A stretch of 64,000 bases of DNA. It comes from Hexactinellida sp. DTS-2022 (Eukaryota > Porifera > Hexactinellida). Location of the stretch: positions 5,952,001 to 6,016,000 of the forward strand of contig JAPNXP010000009.1 of NCBI GenBank assembly GCA_028753945.1. The letters run 5' to 3'. Each line of letters opens with the position of its first letter. Within the stretch, counting starts at the first letter, position 1. The notes beneath the pieces are model-generated. The model was not told the origin of the DNA and did no database searches. It saw nothing but the letters and a program-made list of their open reading frames with translations. This document shows, piece by piece, positions 55,201 through 64,000 of the stretch. A program made the position numbers and the translations under genes.

Positions 55201-56498
55201 ATAAATTATAGGGTATATGGAAACCGTTCTCCAGTAGAATGTTCTTATATCCGGCATCTACTGTATTGCATAATTATATTGTTTTATGGCGATTATGCTA
55301 TGTAGTATTCTAGCTTACAGATTGCTTGTAACATAATAAAGGTACCTGATCTAACTTTACGGTTATAAACTTCTTCTTCTCCTCTCCGAACAGGTTGAGG
55401 TCCATTTTGGAGCTGGTATTGTACCCTGGCGTCACGCCCCCTGGGAAAGGTGTCGTAAGGCCGGTCCGCGGATCTATGCTGGGCAGGGAGATAGCGCTGC
55501 TGCTCACACCGCGTAGCACCACGTCCGGGACAGGGGTGAACTTCTCCGCGCGACTGGCCCCCCTCTGCTTCTTATTTCTGACGTCACCGACCTCCGGGAT
55601 GCAGGCCCACTGCTCGGTGGACACGTGAGCCAGGTCCCGCTTGAGGCCGGCGAACTGCTGCTGTATCTTGGGTCTCTCCTCGCGGTACCGGAGCACCTCC
55701 TCTCGGAACCGCTGCTCCCTGCGCTCCTTCCTACGCCCGTCCATGCGTCTGTCTATCCCAATGTAGACCTCGTCTGCCTCCTCGTCGTCCTTCTCGTAGG
55801 GAAGGGAGCTGGAGATTATAGACTGTAGCAACTCAATTCAGGTGCCACATTAACTCATTACAGACTTATGAACATTCTTATGAGTATTATGAATATTCAA
55901 GGGAGAAAAAATGTGTTCATAATAGAGAGATAATAAACGAACTCAAGTTAATACGGAAGTCGTACGAATTGTCGTGGTACGAATTGTCGGTATCCGAGTT
56001 AATACAAACCCTAAATAATTGGTTAAATTGTGACCATAGGGCTTGTTCATAATATAAAGTTTCATTTTAAGCGACGAAAAACTGTTCAAAATAACCAGAC
56101 TTGGCTGTGTTTTGAATAAGTTGCATGGATCATCAAAAAATGAGTTGATACAGCCCTGAATTATTAATTTAATTTATTACTCATGGGTTGGATTACACAT
56201 CACACAAACACAACACAATAACACACCTGAATAGGGAGCCCCCGTACCCGGAGAACTCGTCATAATTAGTGTCATTCAGGTCCTCATCCAGTTCCTCGTC
56301 AATCTCCTGCACAGCCTCCGCGTCGCTTGACTTTTTATAAGAAACGTGTCTGTGTCTCTCGTCAGGAACGTCATTAACGTCCCTGGCGGGCCCGATGTCG
56401 GAGCGCGTCGTGAAACCTGTGGCCCCCCGCCCCACCCCCGCCTGGTAGCCCGGGGGGACAGTCTGGCCGATGAAGCTCTTCGGTTTCTTGGAAATCAT
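52232..56498 (-). CDS. PRPF6: Pre-mRNA-processing factor 6 (U5/tri-snRNP)
   Basis: A HAT/TPR-repeat protein that bridges U5 and U4/U6 in the tri-snRNP. Seven exons are in phase: 56227-56498, 55346-55808, 54756-55084, 54029-54455, 53600-53980, 52994-53373 and 52232-52775. Conserved start [21 protein letters not shown], then [160 protein letters not shown]-type (here [18 protein letters not shown]) and [11 protein letters not shown]. The product is about 930 residues, close to human (941). Four of its six introns contain inverted-repeat elements. Confidence 0.96.
53406..53567. mobile_element. pogo-like MITE in PRPF6 intron 5
   Basis: The termini CAGTCGACTTCGCTTAA and its complement ...AAGCGGAGTCGACTG are flanked by TA on both sides (53404-53405 and 53568-53569). 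It makes up about 70% of the 226-bp intron. Its interior resembles 54476-54659 (TTAATAGATTTCTCCG, CCTGGTCCCGAG). Confidence 0.85.
54476..54659. mobile_element. pogo-like MITE in PRPF6 intron 3 (same family as 53406-53567)
   Basis: It starts CAGTCGACTCCGCTTTATAG and ends TTGAGCGGAGTCCACTG, flanked by TA at 54474-54475 and 54660-54661. Shared internal words include TTAATAGATTTCTCCG, TTCACAGGATTTATAGGA and CCTGGTCCCGAG. Confidence 0.85.
55124..55263. mobile_element. 140-bp pogo-like MITE in PRPF6 intron 2
   Basis: The left CAGTGGAATACCGGTTATAA and the reverse complement of the right, CAGTAGATGCCGGATATAAG, are inverted repeats flanked by TA (55122-55123 and 55264-55265). Internal copies of 'ACCGGCAT' are seen. 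It is a different subfamily from the other two PRPF6 elements. Confidence 0.8.
55910..56093. repeat. Dispersed 'GTTCATAAT' repeat, copy 3 (PRPF6 intron 1)
   Basis: It begins GTGTTCATAATAGAGA and ends GCGACGAAAAACTGTTCAAAATAA. It shares AATTGTGACCATAGGGCTTG-like and GTTCATAATA blocks with 21740-21882. It occupies nearly half of the 418-bp first intron. Confidence 0.55.
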
Positions 56499-56698
56499 TA
56501 CTAAATAGCAACAGAGTTCCCATTGATTAATACAAAATACAAATACTTTTAAGAATTCATCCTCTTCCCAAAGTATACAAATTTAACAAAAATCTATAAA
56601 CGGTTCGTCAGTTAGCGCACAGTATAAAATTAGATACCTAAGATACGTGAAATTTGTAATGATAAATATAAAATCCATCTCGTAAAGGATATATCAAT

Positions 56699-59044
56699 TC
56701 AGAATATATCAATAACTTCTCTCTTAACAGATATCATATTGTCGTCAATAACTAAGATTGACAGATACATTGAGAACAGTGCTAGTGCCGAGATAAAGTG
56801 CCACACATCGTGAAAATCGTAAAAATTGAAGAGAATACATTCGACATTCCTTTCGCGAGATGCTGAAGCAGATTCTCGCCACTGTTTAACTTTATTGAAA
56901 TAGAAAGCCAAAGCAATTATCCAGCAAATAATACTGAATATGAACAAAAGGAAAGAAGCAGTGAATACGTGTGGGCAATGTTTATATTCCTTTTTCACAA
57001 ATTTCATCACCCAATAGTATAGAAAATATAATGCAAAATTTAAGATAAATGAATAGAGAATGACTGAAGGAAAATCTGGAATAGCAGAACGCGAAAACAT
57101 CAATCCAAGAATGAGGACATTCGCGAACAAAAAACAACCAATTTGGAAAAATCTGGAACGATTATGACTGACTGCTAATAACAATTTCTTAAAATCGATT
57201 CTCCTCCTCTTCAAACAAATATCATAAAAAGACACAATAAACATCTTTGGCATCCCAAAATAGTAGAGCGAAGCAACCACCACCAATGATAACAGAATAA
57301 TCAATATAGCGTATATACCCCTTATGACGTAGAAGTAGGTATCCCCATGCCAGAGTCCGATGGAGGAGAGAGCTATTGCACTCGAGATTAGCAGAAATGT
57401 ACTTACAGCCTTCACATTTCCATCTGGGTGTCTTTGTTGGTACAACCTGACCATTATAAGCGTAAGCATGATAAACATGAAGGAGATATCGAACTGATAG
57501 TTAGCGCGAGTCGGGCAAGTGTGATAAAGCGCGCTCATAACGCCCTCTGCGATTAGAGCAACACCCATGGCATAGTACACACCGAAAAAGTACGGGATAC
57601 CATGTGCCTCATGGGACAACTGTTTATTGTGGATTTTGTAAGAGACATGACGGATCCCCACAATTACAAGGAATATAATTCCATACGTCACGTACGCTCC
57701 GTTGCTAAGGAGGTTGTTAAAGGCGCGAATTGAGCTGACCCGTCTCTCACATCTGAAGTTGTAATAGCAGAGATCTTGGTTGCGCGTGGTGATCAGCTGA
57801 TCTAGCTGGTCCAGTGCTATCTGGAGAGCTGGCATCCCATAGAACACAAACAGCACTAGGATAAAGTAGAAATAGGAGTTGTATTTCTGTCTCAAGTGGG
57901 AAGGGTGCTTCGTGTATTGACTCGGGAGGTGGAGCTGGTGATCTATGTACAAGTACTTATCCTGCTTTGCGCGATATTTCGCGATTATTTTCGGCTCTTT
58001 TTGGGTGCTTACAATGGGTGAGGTTAGTGCTAATTCATCAGAACTCTTTTCTACATGAGATTCTAAGTTTATGGAGTTTGAGGGTAAATCGATCTGAAAT
58101 GCTGGCAGTCCGATTGAGAAAAACAGGTATTTGGATTTGTTTCCAAAGAACCTCCTCAGAGACAGCTCAAAAATGAAATATCCTCCGATTAGGAGATACG
58201 GGAAGAGAAATAGAAAAACAGAGAACGCAATTCCTCTCCAGTAATTACCAGGTGAGAAAGATCTCGTAACCAGGACACTGACATTCTTTGAATAGTTCTC
58301 AGCTGTCTCGTTGCTAGAGTACTCAGTAGTGATGTCACACAGCTCCCCAGCCGCCCCGATAATAACAACAAACAGTCTGCTAGCTTTGAAGTCCTGTCTG
58401 CTCAGAGAGAGACTAGCGTCCGTACGCATCGTCATTACGTAGCCCCGGGAGCCTAGCCCTCTCAGCTGATCGCCGGGGGGACAGCTGCCCTCCTGGATTG
58501 AGACCACGCAACACAGGGCAGAACTGGAACTGAGGATTATATCGAAGTTATCCGTGTCGATCTGGTAGGAGAAGAAGCTGGGCTCCGAGGGGGACACCAG
58601 GGCCAGAGACGGCGTGTCTAACTGGAGAATGTTAGACGGAGCTGTTGCGAGCGAAAACGAATAGGAAACAGGTGCAATTGAATTCGATTCAAACCAAACA
58701 CGAATAGGAACACCTGCCTTATTGAGGCATATGGTACGTGCGGTCTTATTTACTACATTAGTGTGTGAATAGGACTGGTATTTAATAGGAAGGGCTAGGG
58801 ATTGCATTACATCCAGGTACTGTATGTACACGAATAGGGGATTGGTAGCTGAGTATAGGAGGCTTGCGGTCAGTCGGAGTGTCCCTGGTTTGGAAGTGAA
58901 AATAAAAGTATGTGTCTCATTTCTCACTACACTGTCATGGTATGTTGTGTCCAAGGAAGTGTAGTTCACTTCATATGTGTAACCATTCGCGATTTTTAAC
59001 AAAGCACATACAAGGAGAAGTATTGTGACATTAAATTGTGTCAT
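56699..59044 (-). CDS. SID1 transmembrane family protein (SIDT1/2-like), intronless
   Basis: SID-1 family proteins take up or move double-stranded RNA (C. elegans SID-1) and, in vertebrates, have been linked to cholesterol/lysosomal RNA transport. The 781 residues: signal peptide 1-22 (MTQFNVTILLLVCALLKIAN), a Cys-containing extracellular beta-rich domain with several N-glycosylation sequons to about 285, a first membrane helix near FLFLFPYLLIGGYFIF, a cytosolic loop, then roughly ten more helices. Typical signatures are YHTCPTRANYQFDISFMFIM and, near the end, FYDFHDVWHFISALALF with the conserved His residues of the CREST-type metal site. It is a single exon. Neighbours do not suggest an RNAi cluster. 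Confidence 0.93.
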   Translation of the reverse strand: MTQFNVTILLLVCALLKIANGYTYEVNYTSLDTTYHDSVVRNETHTFIFTSKPGTLRLTASLLYSATNPLFVYIQYLDVMQSLALPIKYQSYSHTNVVNKTARTICLNKAGVPIRVWFESNSIAPVSYSFSLATAPSNILQLDTPSLALVSPSEPSFFSYQIDTDNFDIILSSSSALCCVVSIQEGSCPPGDQLRGLGSRGYVMTMRTDASLSLSRQDFKASRLFVVIIGAAGELCDITTEYSSNETAENYSKNVSVLVTRSFSPGNYWRGIAFSVFLFLFPYLLIGGYFIFELSLRRFFGNKSKYLFFSIGLPAFQIDLPSNSINLESHVEKSSDELALTSPIVSTQKEPKIIAKYRAKQDKYLYIDHQLHLPSQYTKHPSHLRQKYNSYFYFILVLFVFYGMPALQIALDQLDQLITTRNQDLCYYNFRCERRVSSIRAFNNLLSNGAYVTYGIIFLVIVGIRHVSYKIHNKQLSHEAHGIPYFFGVYYAMGVALIAEGVMSALYHTCPTRANYQFDISFMFIMLTLIMVRLYQQRHPDGNVKAVSTFLLISSAIALSSIGLWHGDTYFYVIRGIYAILIILLSLVVVASLYYFGMPKMFIVSFYDICLKRRRIDFKKLLLAVSHNRSRFFQIGCFLFANVLILGLMFSRSAIPDFPSVILYSFILNFALYFLYYWVMKFVKKEYKHCPHVFTASFLLFIFSIICWIIALAFYFNKVKQWRESASASRERNVECILFNFYDFHDVWHFISALALFSMYLSILVIDDNMISVKREVIDIF

Positions 59045-59402
59045 TATAATGCAACTCTATATCCTGTCTCCAAAAGGAAATACAATATATTATTCAGTGG
59101 AATAATAATACAAGTACAATAAACAATACAATTAACTTGTTTGTTCAGTGCCCTCAGCATTCTATTGAATTCGTCAAATAATATGCATCAACAACAATGG
59201 AATTATATATTTACCTATGTATTTATCTCCTTATTTGTTATAAGGATTGAATTAATTAAATTCTTACAGTGATGTAACATAGTAATAACAATTATATTCA
59301 TTGGCAGGAAATATACTCCGAATACGTAGATAATTAGACAATCTTGATATAGCAATAAATACAATAATCAAATAATGTAAAAAGGAGAAAATTCGGACAA
59401 AC
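59045..59402. other. Intergenic gap MGLL-SIDT
   Basis: 358 bp of AT-rich sequence between same-strand genes. No ORF, repeat or RNA gene is recognised, and there is no obvious splice acceptor just before the SIDT start codon, unlike most neighbours. Confidence 0.5.
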
Positions 59403-60374
59403 CTACACTCTTTCGAGAATCCACTCTACATATCTCGCTAGCACCTCGCTCCTTTCCGGCTCCAATTCAATATACAGGTTATGCTTACAGCCTCGCCAAA
59501 CCTCCACACTCCGATCCCTACTGGAGACCGAGTCATAAACGGCAGCGGCGTTTTCTGGGGGACAAAGAGTGTCCATCTCTCCATGGGTGATTAGTATAGG
59601 TAGCGTGATCTCATGCAAACGAGGATATAAGGTATCCAGGTATTTAAGAGTGGTGATTCCAAACTTAGCCTTTATGGTTTCTTTAGCTAGTAGAGGGTCT
59701 TGTATAACTTTCTCTATCTCCGACTCATCTCGTGTTAGCCTTGTGAGATCCGGAGATACGATTGTCATTGTAGGGAAAACCTTCCCCACACACTCAAGCA
59801 GAAACCTAGGGACTTTGCCAACTGTTGCAGACAAGCTTAAATTGTTTCCCGATATTATAATTCCCTTGTACCAAGACTGGTTTTCTAACACAGCAGACAA
59901 GGATAGGGTAGCACCTAGCGAGTGACCATAAATAAACAGTGGATAGTCTTGATGGATGTCACGCATCAGTTGTACTTGCTGTATAACGTCCCGTACGTAC
60001 AGGCCTAGATCATAAACGGGACCCCTTGCGCCACCGCTCCTACCGAACCCAACCAGGTCCTGAGCAAACACAAGGATTCCATGTCGCGAAAACTCTTCCG
60101 CGTAGCCTGAAAACCGCATACAGTGATCCCCATACCCGTGCACAATACAGAGAAGAGCTTTTATCTCCGTACCCCGAGGAATCCAGGAGCAGGTGTATAC
60201 AGTGATTCCGTCAGCATTCGTAAACTCACCCCTAGTGGACAGATCAGGTGCAATGCTCCTAAGTTTGTCGATAGCTTTGCCACCTGGCGTATCGCAACCT
60301 TCTAGCTCAGAAGGAGAAGCGATTACTTGGTTCTCGTGGGTTAAAAAGTCGCTGCTCTGATAAGTAGCTGCCAT
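59403..60374 (-). CDS. Monoglyceride lipase-like alpha/beta hydrolase
   Basis: Cleaves monoacylglycerols in lipid turnover and endocannabinoid breakdown in animals. The 323 residues are in one exon. Oxyanion motif VHGYGDHCMRFSGYAEEF, then FAQDLVGFGRSGG, the nucleophile elbow GHSLGA (Ser), catalytic Asp in THGEMDTLCPPENA and catalytic His in CKHNLYIELEPER: the triad is complete. It resembles MGLL (VFAHDHVGHGQSEG, GHSMGG) but has a roughly 45-residue N-terminal extension. The start ATG is 2 nt after TTTCAG. Plant-type or bacterial MGLs share this fold, so orthology is not certain. Confidence 0.85.
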   Translation of the reverse strand: MAATYQSSDFLTHENQVIASPSELEGCDTPGGKAIDKLRSIAPDLSTRGEFTNADGITVYTCSWIPRGTEIKALLCIVHGYGDHCMRFSGYAEEFSRHGILVFAQDLVGFGRSGGARGPVYDLGLYVRDVIQQVQLMRDIHQDYPLFIYGHSLGATLSLSAVLENQSWYKGIIISGNNLSLSATVGKVPRFLLECVGKVFPTMTIVSPDLTRLTRDESEIEKVIQDPLLAKETIKAKFGITTLKYLDTLYPRLHEITLPILITHGEMDTLCPPENAAAVYDSVSSRDRSVEVWRGCKHNLYIELEPERSEVLARYVEWILERV

Positions 60375-60729
60375 GGCTGAAATTTAGCTAAATATTATAC
60401 GGAATCACTGACCAATTTACCCACGCAGAACGCTTATAATTAAGTACTGGAATTTAATACATAATGAAATCTATATATATCATAAATCAGCTTTTGAATA
60501 GAGCAGTCAAGTAATCTACAATTTATACAAAGATAGAATGCAACATGTAGGAAAGATCGAAAATTACTAATAATTTGGTTTAAATGCATCATTCGATAGA
60601 AGCTATTTGCAGACGGGAAGAGACGGAATCACATCATTAAATTGATTGGTGAAAACTCGAGTTGTAAATTAGATTGCTGCTTTGCTCCTGCTTTGGCTTG
60701 CGTACGCTTATAAAGTGAGAAAATAAAAG
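60375..60729. other. Intergenic gap FOXP-MGLL
   Basis: 355 bp of AT-rich sequence. It holds the FOXP 3' UTR. No ORF or repeat is recognised. Confidence 0.45.
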
Positions 60730-63700
60730 CTAAGCGTTTTGCTCTGAATCTGAACAGTCTTGATTGTCTGTATCTTGACTAAATAATAAAAAAGTATAAA
60801 TATACATACGTAAAATGGCAAAAAATAAATGAAATATTATGTTATGTATCGACAAATATTGAAACTTACTCAGTGGAATGGAGATTAACTTGATAAATTT
60901 GATCATGATTATTACAAAAACTAGAGTCATTCTTGTCCATATCGACATCAAGTTCTGTCTTTATACAAACTCCCATTCCGATCTCCATCGATTCGGCATT
61001 TGATATGTTTAATCTCCTTGTATCAAATTGTATCGGGGTTATGCCCGTTTCTTCATTCTTAACCTCACAAATCGTTTCGTTAACGAATAGCTTTTCTCTC
61101 GATGATGACAATGAGAAATTCTGAAATGGAAGAAGAGTGTGTGCATCTTGTAGGTCATGCGGATAGAAAGAATCTCCAGCAGTCTCATCTTGATATGGTC
61201 TGAAGAAAACCGTAACAATTAATAAACGCATTACAAAGTTAGTTAATCAAATTCTAGGAAATTACAAATATCAGTCATACGTTCTAATCACAGTCTTTCT
61301 TTTCTTGAAAAGTTCATCATTGACAGTCCATACTGCTCCTCTCTGGCTAGGCAATTCTACTCGCTGGAAACATTTGTGTAGAGATAGGTTGTGGCGGATG
61401 GCATTCTATGATTGATGAATTAATAAATATGGAATGTTTAATCTACCATCACAAATACAAACAAGGATTCCTAATAACAAACATTGATAGGGTTTAATTT
61501 AGAAAATAAGCAATTTGTCTGTGTTGTTGCACTATACGAAATTCTATGAGATGGAGTAATGATTATCTAATGCAAATTGAATGACAAACCTTCCATGTTG
61601 GAGCGTTATCACGAAAATAAACGAAATTTCTTGAAAACCAATTATATATCTCATTTAGTGTAAGGTTTCGATTCTCTGACTCAATAATTGCCTAGAAAAT
61701 GAAGGAGAGTAAACCAAAGTAAATATGCATAAACAAACAGAATAACGTACTTGTCTAATAAGAGCCGCGTATGTGAACGGAGGCCTGCTGTTGATGTTCT
61801 TGAACTGCTCTAGGGTATTACGGGCATCTAAAGAAGGAACAGATAAAATGGCTAACAAAAACGCTATTTTAATAGGAATAGGTGTGTACCATCAACATCT
61901 GAGAATAGCTGCATTCTCGGCATCTTCCTGCCCGGACTGATATCGCCAGGGAGCATTCCTAGCAGGGGAGAGCCCTTGAGGTGAAAATCGAGAGGATTTA
62001 ATTCAGTTTTTATTGAAATGGGAGTTTTGGAGAATGCTGCATCACCAACGCCTAAATAGTAATAAATAATTATAACATTATGACTCAATTAAATCCTGTA
62101 CGCATTACATATGTAACTAATTACACACCAGCTATAGCAGATAGGGATACAGGAGTGAGTAGCGGAGTTGAGTTGAGTGACGGAATACTCCCTGTAGACC
62201 CAGAGGGGTACAGGGTAGGAAGCAGAGCGGAACCTAGCACAATTAATTAATTAATAAGAGTAGTATAGTACATTATTTTTTTAAGGTTGAGACCTTGGTG
62301 TAAGTCAACGCTGTAGCGGCCGCGGCCGACCCGAATCGTGGTGTAACTCCGAAAAATATTTGTGCAAAATTTACACCAAGATTGGCCTTATAAAACCCTT
62401 GGTATAGAACTGTTGTTATAATGGGATTAGCAGTTAGTGTAGTACCTGAGGGCTGTAGGATTAGGAGTGGCTGTTGCTGCGTGGAATCAGCAGTTTGGTA
62501 GACAGTAGGAAATATGTGGGGAGAGAAGGTGTGACCTTGAGAGGGCAAATGGGGTGTGACTGAAACTGGTATGAGTGAGGGACTGATATCTGCCGCTGTG
62601 GTACTGATGAAGCTGTCAGAGCTATGTTCATCAGAAGATGAGTTCGGTTTGAAAATACGAGATTCGGTATCCATAGCAGAGAAAATCGGCATAGCTGGAC
62701 CGATTATATTATTCCGAACATTTAATGGGTTGGGTTGACTGTTGAGATGTGAAGTCATGGCAGTGAGAAGAAACTTCTCTTTTTTCAACTAAAGATGGAC
62801 AGTAATAATCCCCGCAATATAGATGATTATTATCAAATATTCTATTGTAATTCCTTTGTACTAAATACAATTACATAATAGTAAGACCAATAAAAATGCG
62901 CTAGGAATTTGTTTAACTATGCTACAATAAATGAAAAAGATTACCAATACATATTATTGATACTTAGTAAATTAATTAAAAGGCTTAAAAGCTAAAAAAT
63001 AGTAGCATCATCCAGACTGTGTTTAGAAATAGATGATTACAGGAGGAAAATAATTTTATGTTTAAAAGGAATGCTTGTATAAATATTTATGTTGTTTTGG
63101 CAACATTTAACGGGTAGTCATAATTAATTTCGCCAAAAAAAGCAATCATAATCCAGATTTTGATATTAGGAATGTAATGACATTACACCTAGGAATAGAT
63201 AAACTTTGTTGCGCAATAAGAGTCCGATTTTGTAGCAATTTACCTGCTGTTCAAGATGAGTAACCATATTTTTCTGATACCTAACTTGAGCAGTAGATTT
63301 TTCGTCGAGTATATGAGTGTTTTTTATATGTCTAGAGAAAAAGTAAATAAAACATTTTATAAATAAAACATTTTAATAAGTAAAGTATTTCCAGATCGAA
63401 CGTACTGAATAAAATCTGATAGAATTGTAAAGTTTTCAGTGCATCCAGGCCATCTACACTGTTGATCTGAATATAGTACATCGTTTACAACAGATTCTAT
63501 AAATAAAGATTTCATGATTAAAATCTCATGTTAATCATGTGTATTAACAATTAAAACAATTTATGTTTTCATAGATAGCATTTTCTTCGAATCGTATTAT
63601 TTACCTGAAGTAGTTGTATTATTGTGAAGCCTCTCGTTTCTATTGGAAAACATTAATTTTATCAACTCTTGTTTAGTACTAAAATGCAATATAATAGGAA

Positions 63701-64000
63701 ACGAACATACTTATGGGCCAATCGCTTTTCCGATTTATCTGTGCAAATCGATACATGCAATTGTTGCAGAACATCAGAAGAGGCGTACCTCAGATCAGGA
63801 GAAGATCTTCTAGCAAGCTTGCCTAGTCTAGGTTTGTCCAGAGGCAATGATGTTGGTTTCTGATAATGGTGTAGCTGTCCAACTGTCAGAAACTGCTTGT
63901 AGGGAGAATGTGAATCCTCCAGTTCATTTTTCTCCTTCTTGATGAACCTGGTGTCGCCAGGACTAAGTCGTCCTTGATTAGATGAAGGATAGAGAGGGTG
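60730..64000 (-). CDS. FOXP: Forkhead box P transcription factor, N-terminus off the right edge
   Basis: A FoxP dimerising repressor. In-phase exons: 63711-64000 (partial), 63605-63639, 63416-63496, 63244-63331, 62446-62788, 62129-62233, 61890-62051, 61751-61827, 61590-61691, 61281-61405, 60870-61199 and 60730-60778. In order: a C2H2 zinc finger ([24 protein letters not shown]), leucine zipper ([35 protein letters not shown]), a Ser/Thr/Pro-rich linker, then the forkhead from [19 protein letters not shown] through [26 protein letters not shown], the recognition helix [13 protein letters not shown] and [15 protein letters not shown]. The finger-zipper-forkhead order and AVWTV identify FoxP. 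A C-terminal acidic tail follows. An SUMO-like IKTELNP and IKTELD are visible. The poly-Gln N-terminal region of vertebrate FOXP is not seen in the part present. Confidence 0.93.

Noticed and set aside
53374-55345. PRPF6 introns as true introners (whole intron made by one element)
   Set aside because: In each case the TA-flanked element starts and ends tens of bases inside the splice sites, so insertion into an existing intron is simpler.
56699-59044. SIDT gene as part of an RNAi or antiviral island
   Set aside because: Its neighbours (MGLL-like lipase, PRPF6) have no RNAi link and no Argonaute, Dicer or RdRP is present.

Overview
This is an AT-rich nuclear window from an animal (Metazoa). 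It carries spliceosomal introns and animal gene families: FoxP with zinc finger, leucine zipper and forkhead, small-Maf-like bZIPs, SIDT, cyclin J, Ajuba/zyxin-type LIM and PXA-RGS-PX sorting nexins. The phylum cannot be fixed from sequence alone. A compact genome with many single-exon genes (PRPF8, RTEL1, NOP2, DPAGT1, SIDT), introns down to about 50 bp, many short inverted-repeat elements and hints of trans-splicing would suit a compact early-branching or miniaturised invertebrate. Glass sponges, ctenophores, tunicates and flatworms are examples to test.

Layout, left to right. 1-15.5 kb is one long cullin-4 gene on the minus strand, running off the left edge. I rebuilt about 21 exons by matching cullin motifs to splice sites. 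Its introns hold three complete other genes: farnesyltransferase beta (plus strand) and two near-identical small-Maf-like bZIP genes, plus several inverted-repeat elements. 15.8-32 kb is a same-strand minus array read from PRPF8 through RPL8, NOP2, DPAGT1, RTEL1 and a three-LIM protein into CUL4. 32-33.2 kb is a divergent promoter region. 33.2-35.1 kb is a divergent beta-tubulin (plus) with an unidentified antisense ORF in its first intron.

35.4-64 kb is a second minus-strand array: FOXP (N-terminus off the right edge), MGLL-like lipase, SIDT, PRPF6, DCXR, CXXC1/CFP1, AK2, an SNX13/14-type nexin, ASTE1, SNX25, a C1orf74-like gene, an M20 peptidase and UQCRB. Cyclin J lies on the plus strand inside the large last intron of the M20 peptidase.

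Two architectural themes stand out. First, nested genes: five ORFs sit within introns of three hosts. Second, long head-to-tail arrays with coding gaps as small as 58 and 83 bp, where most internal genes have a YAG acceptor-like triplet 0-11 nt before the start codon. That pattern is what operons resolved by spliced-leader trans-splicing would look like, but it needs transcript evidence. Most genes are housekeeping genes (splicing, ribosome, telomere helicase, glycosylation, ubiquitin ligation, respiration). I found no CRISPR array, rRNA, tRNA or recognisable autonomous transposase.
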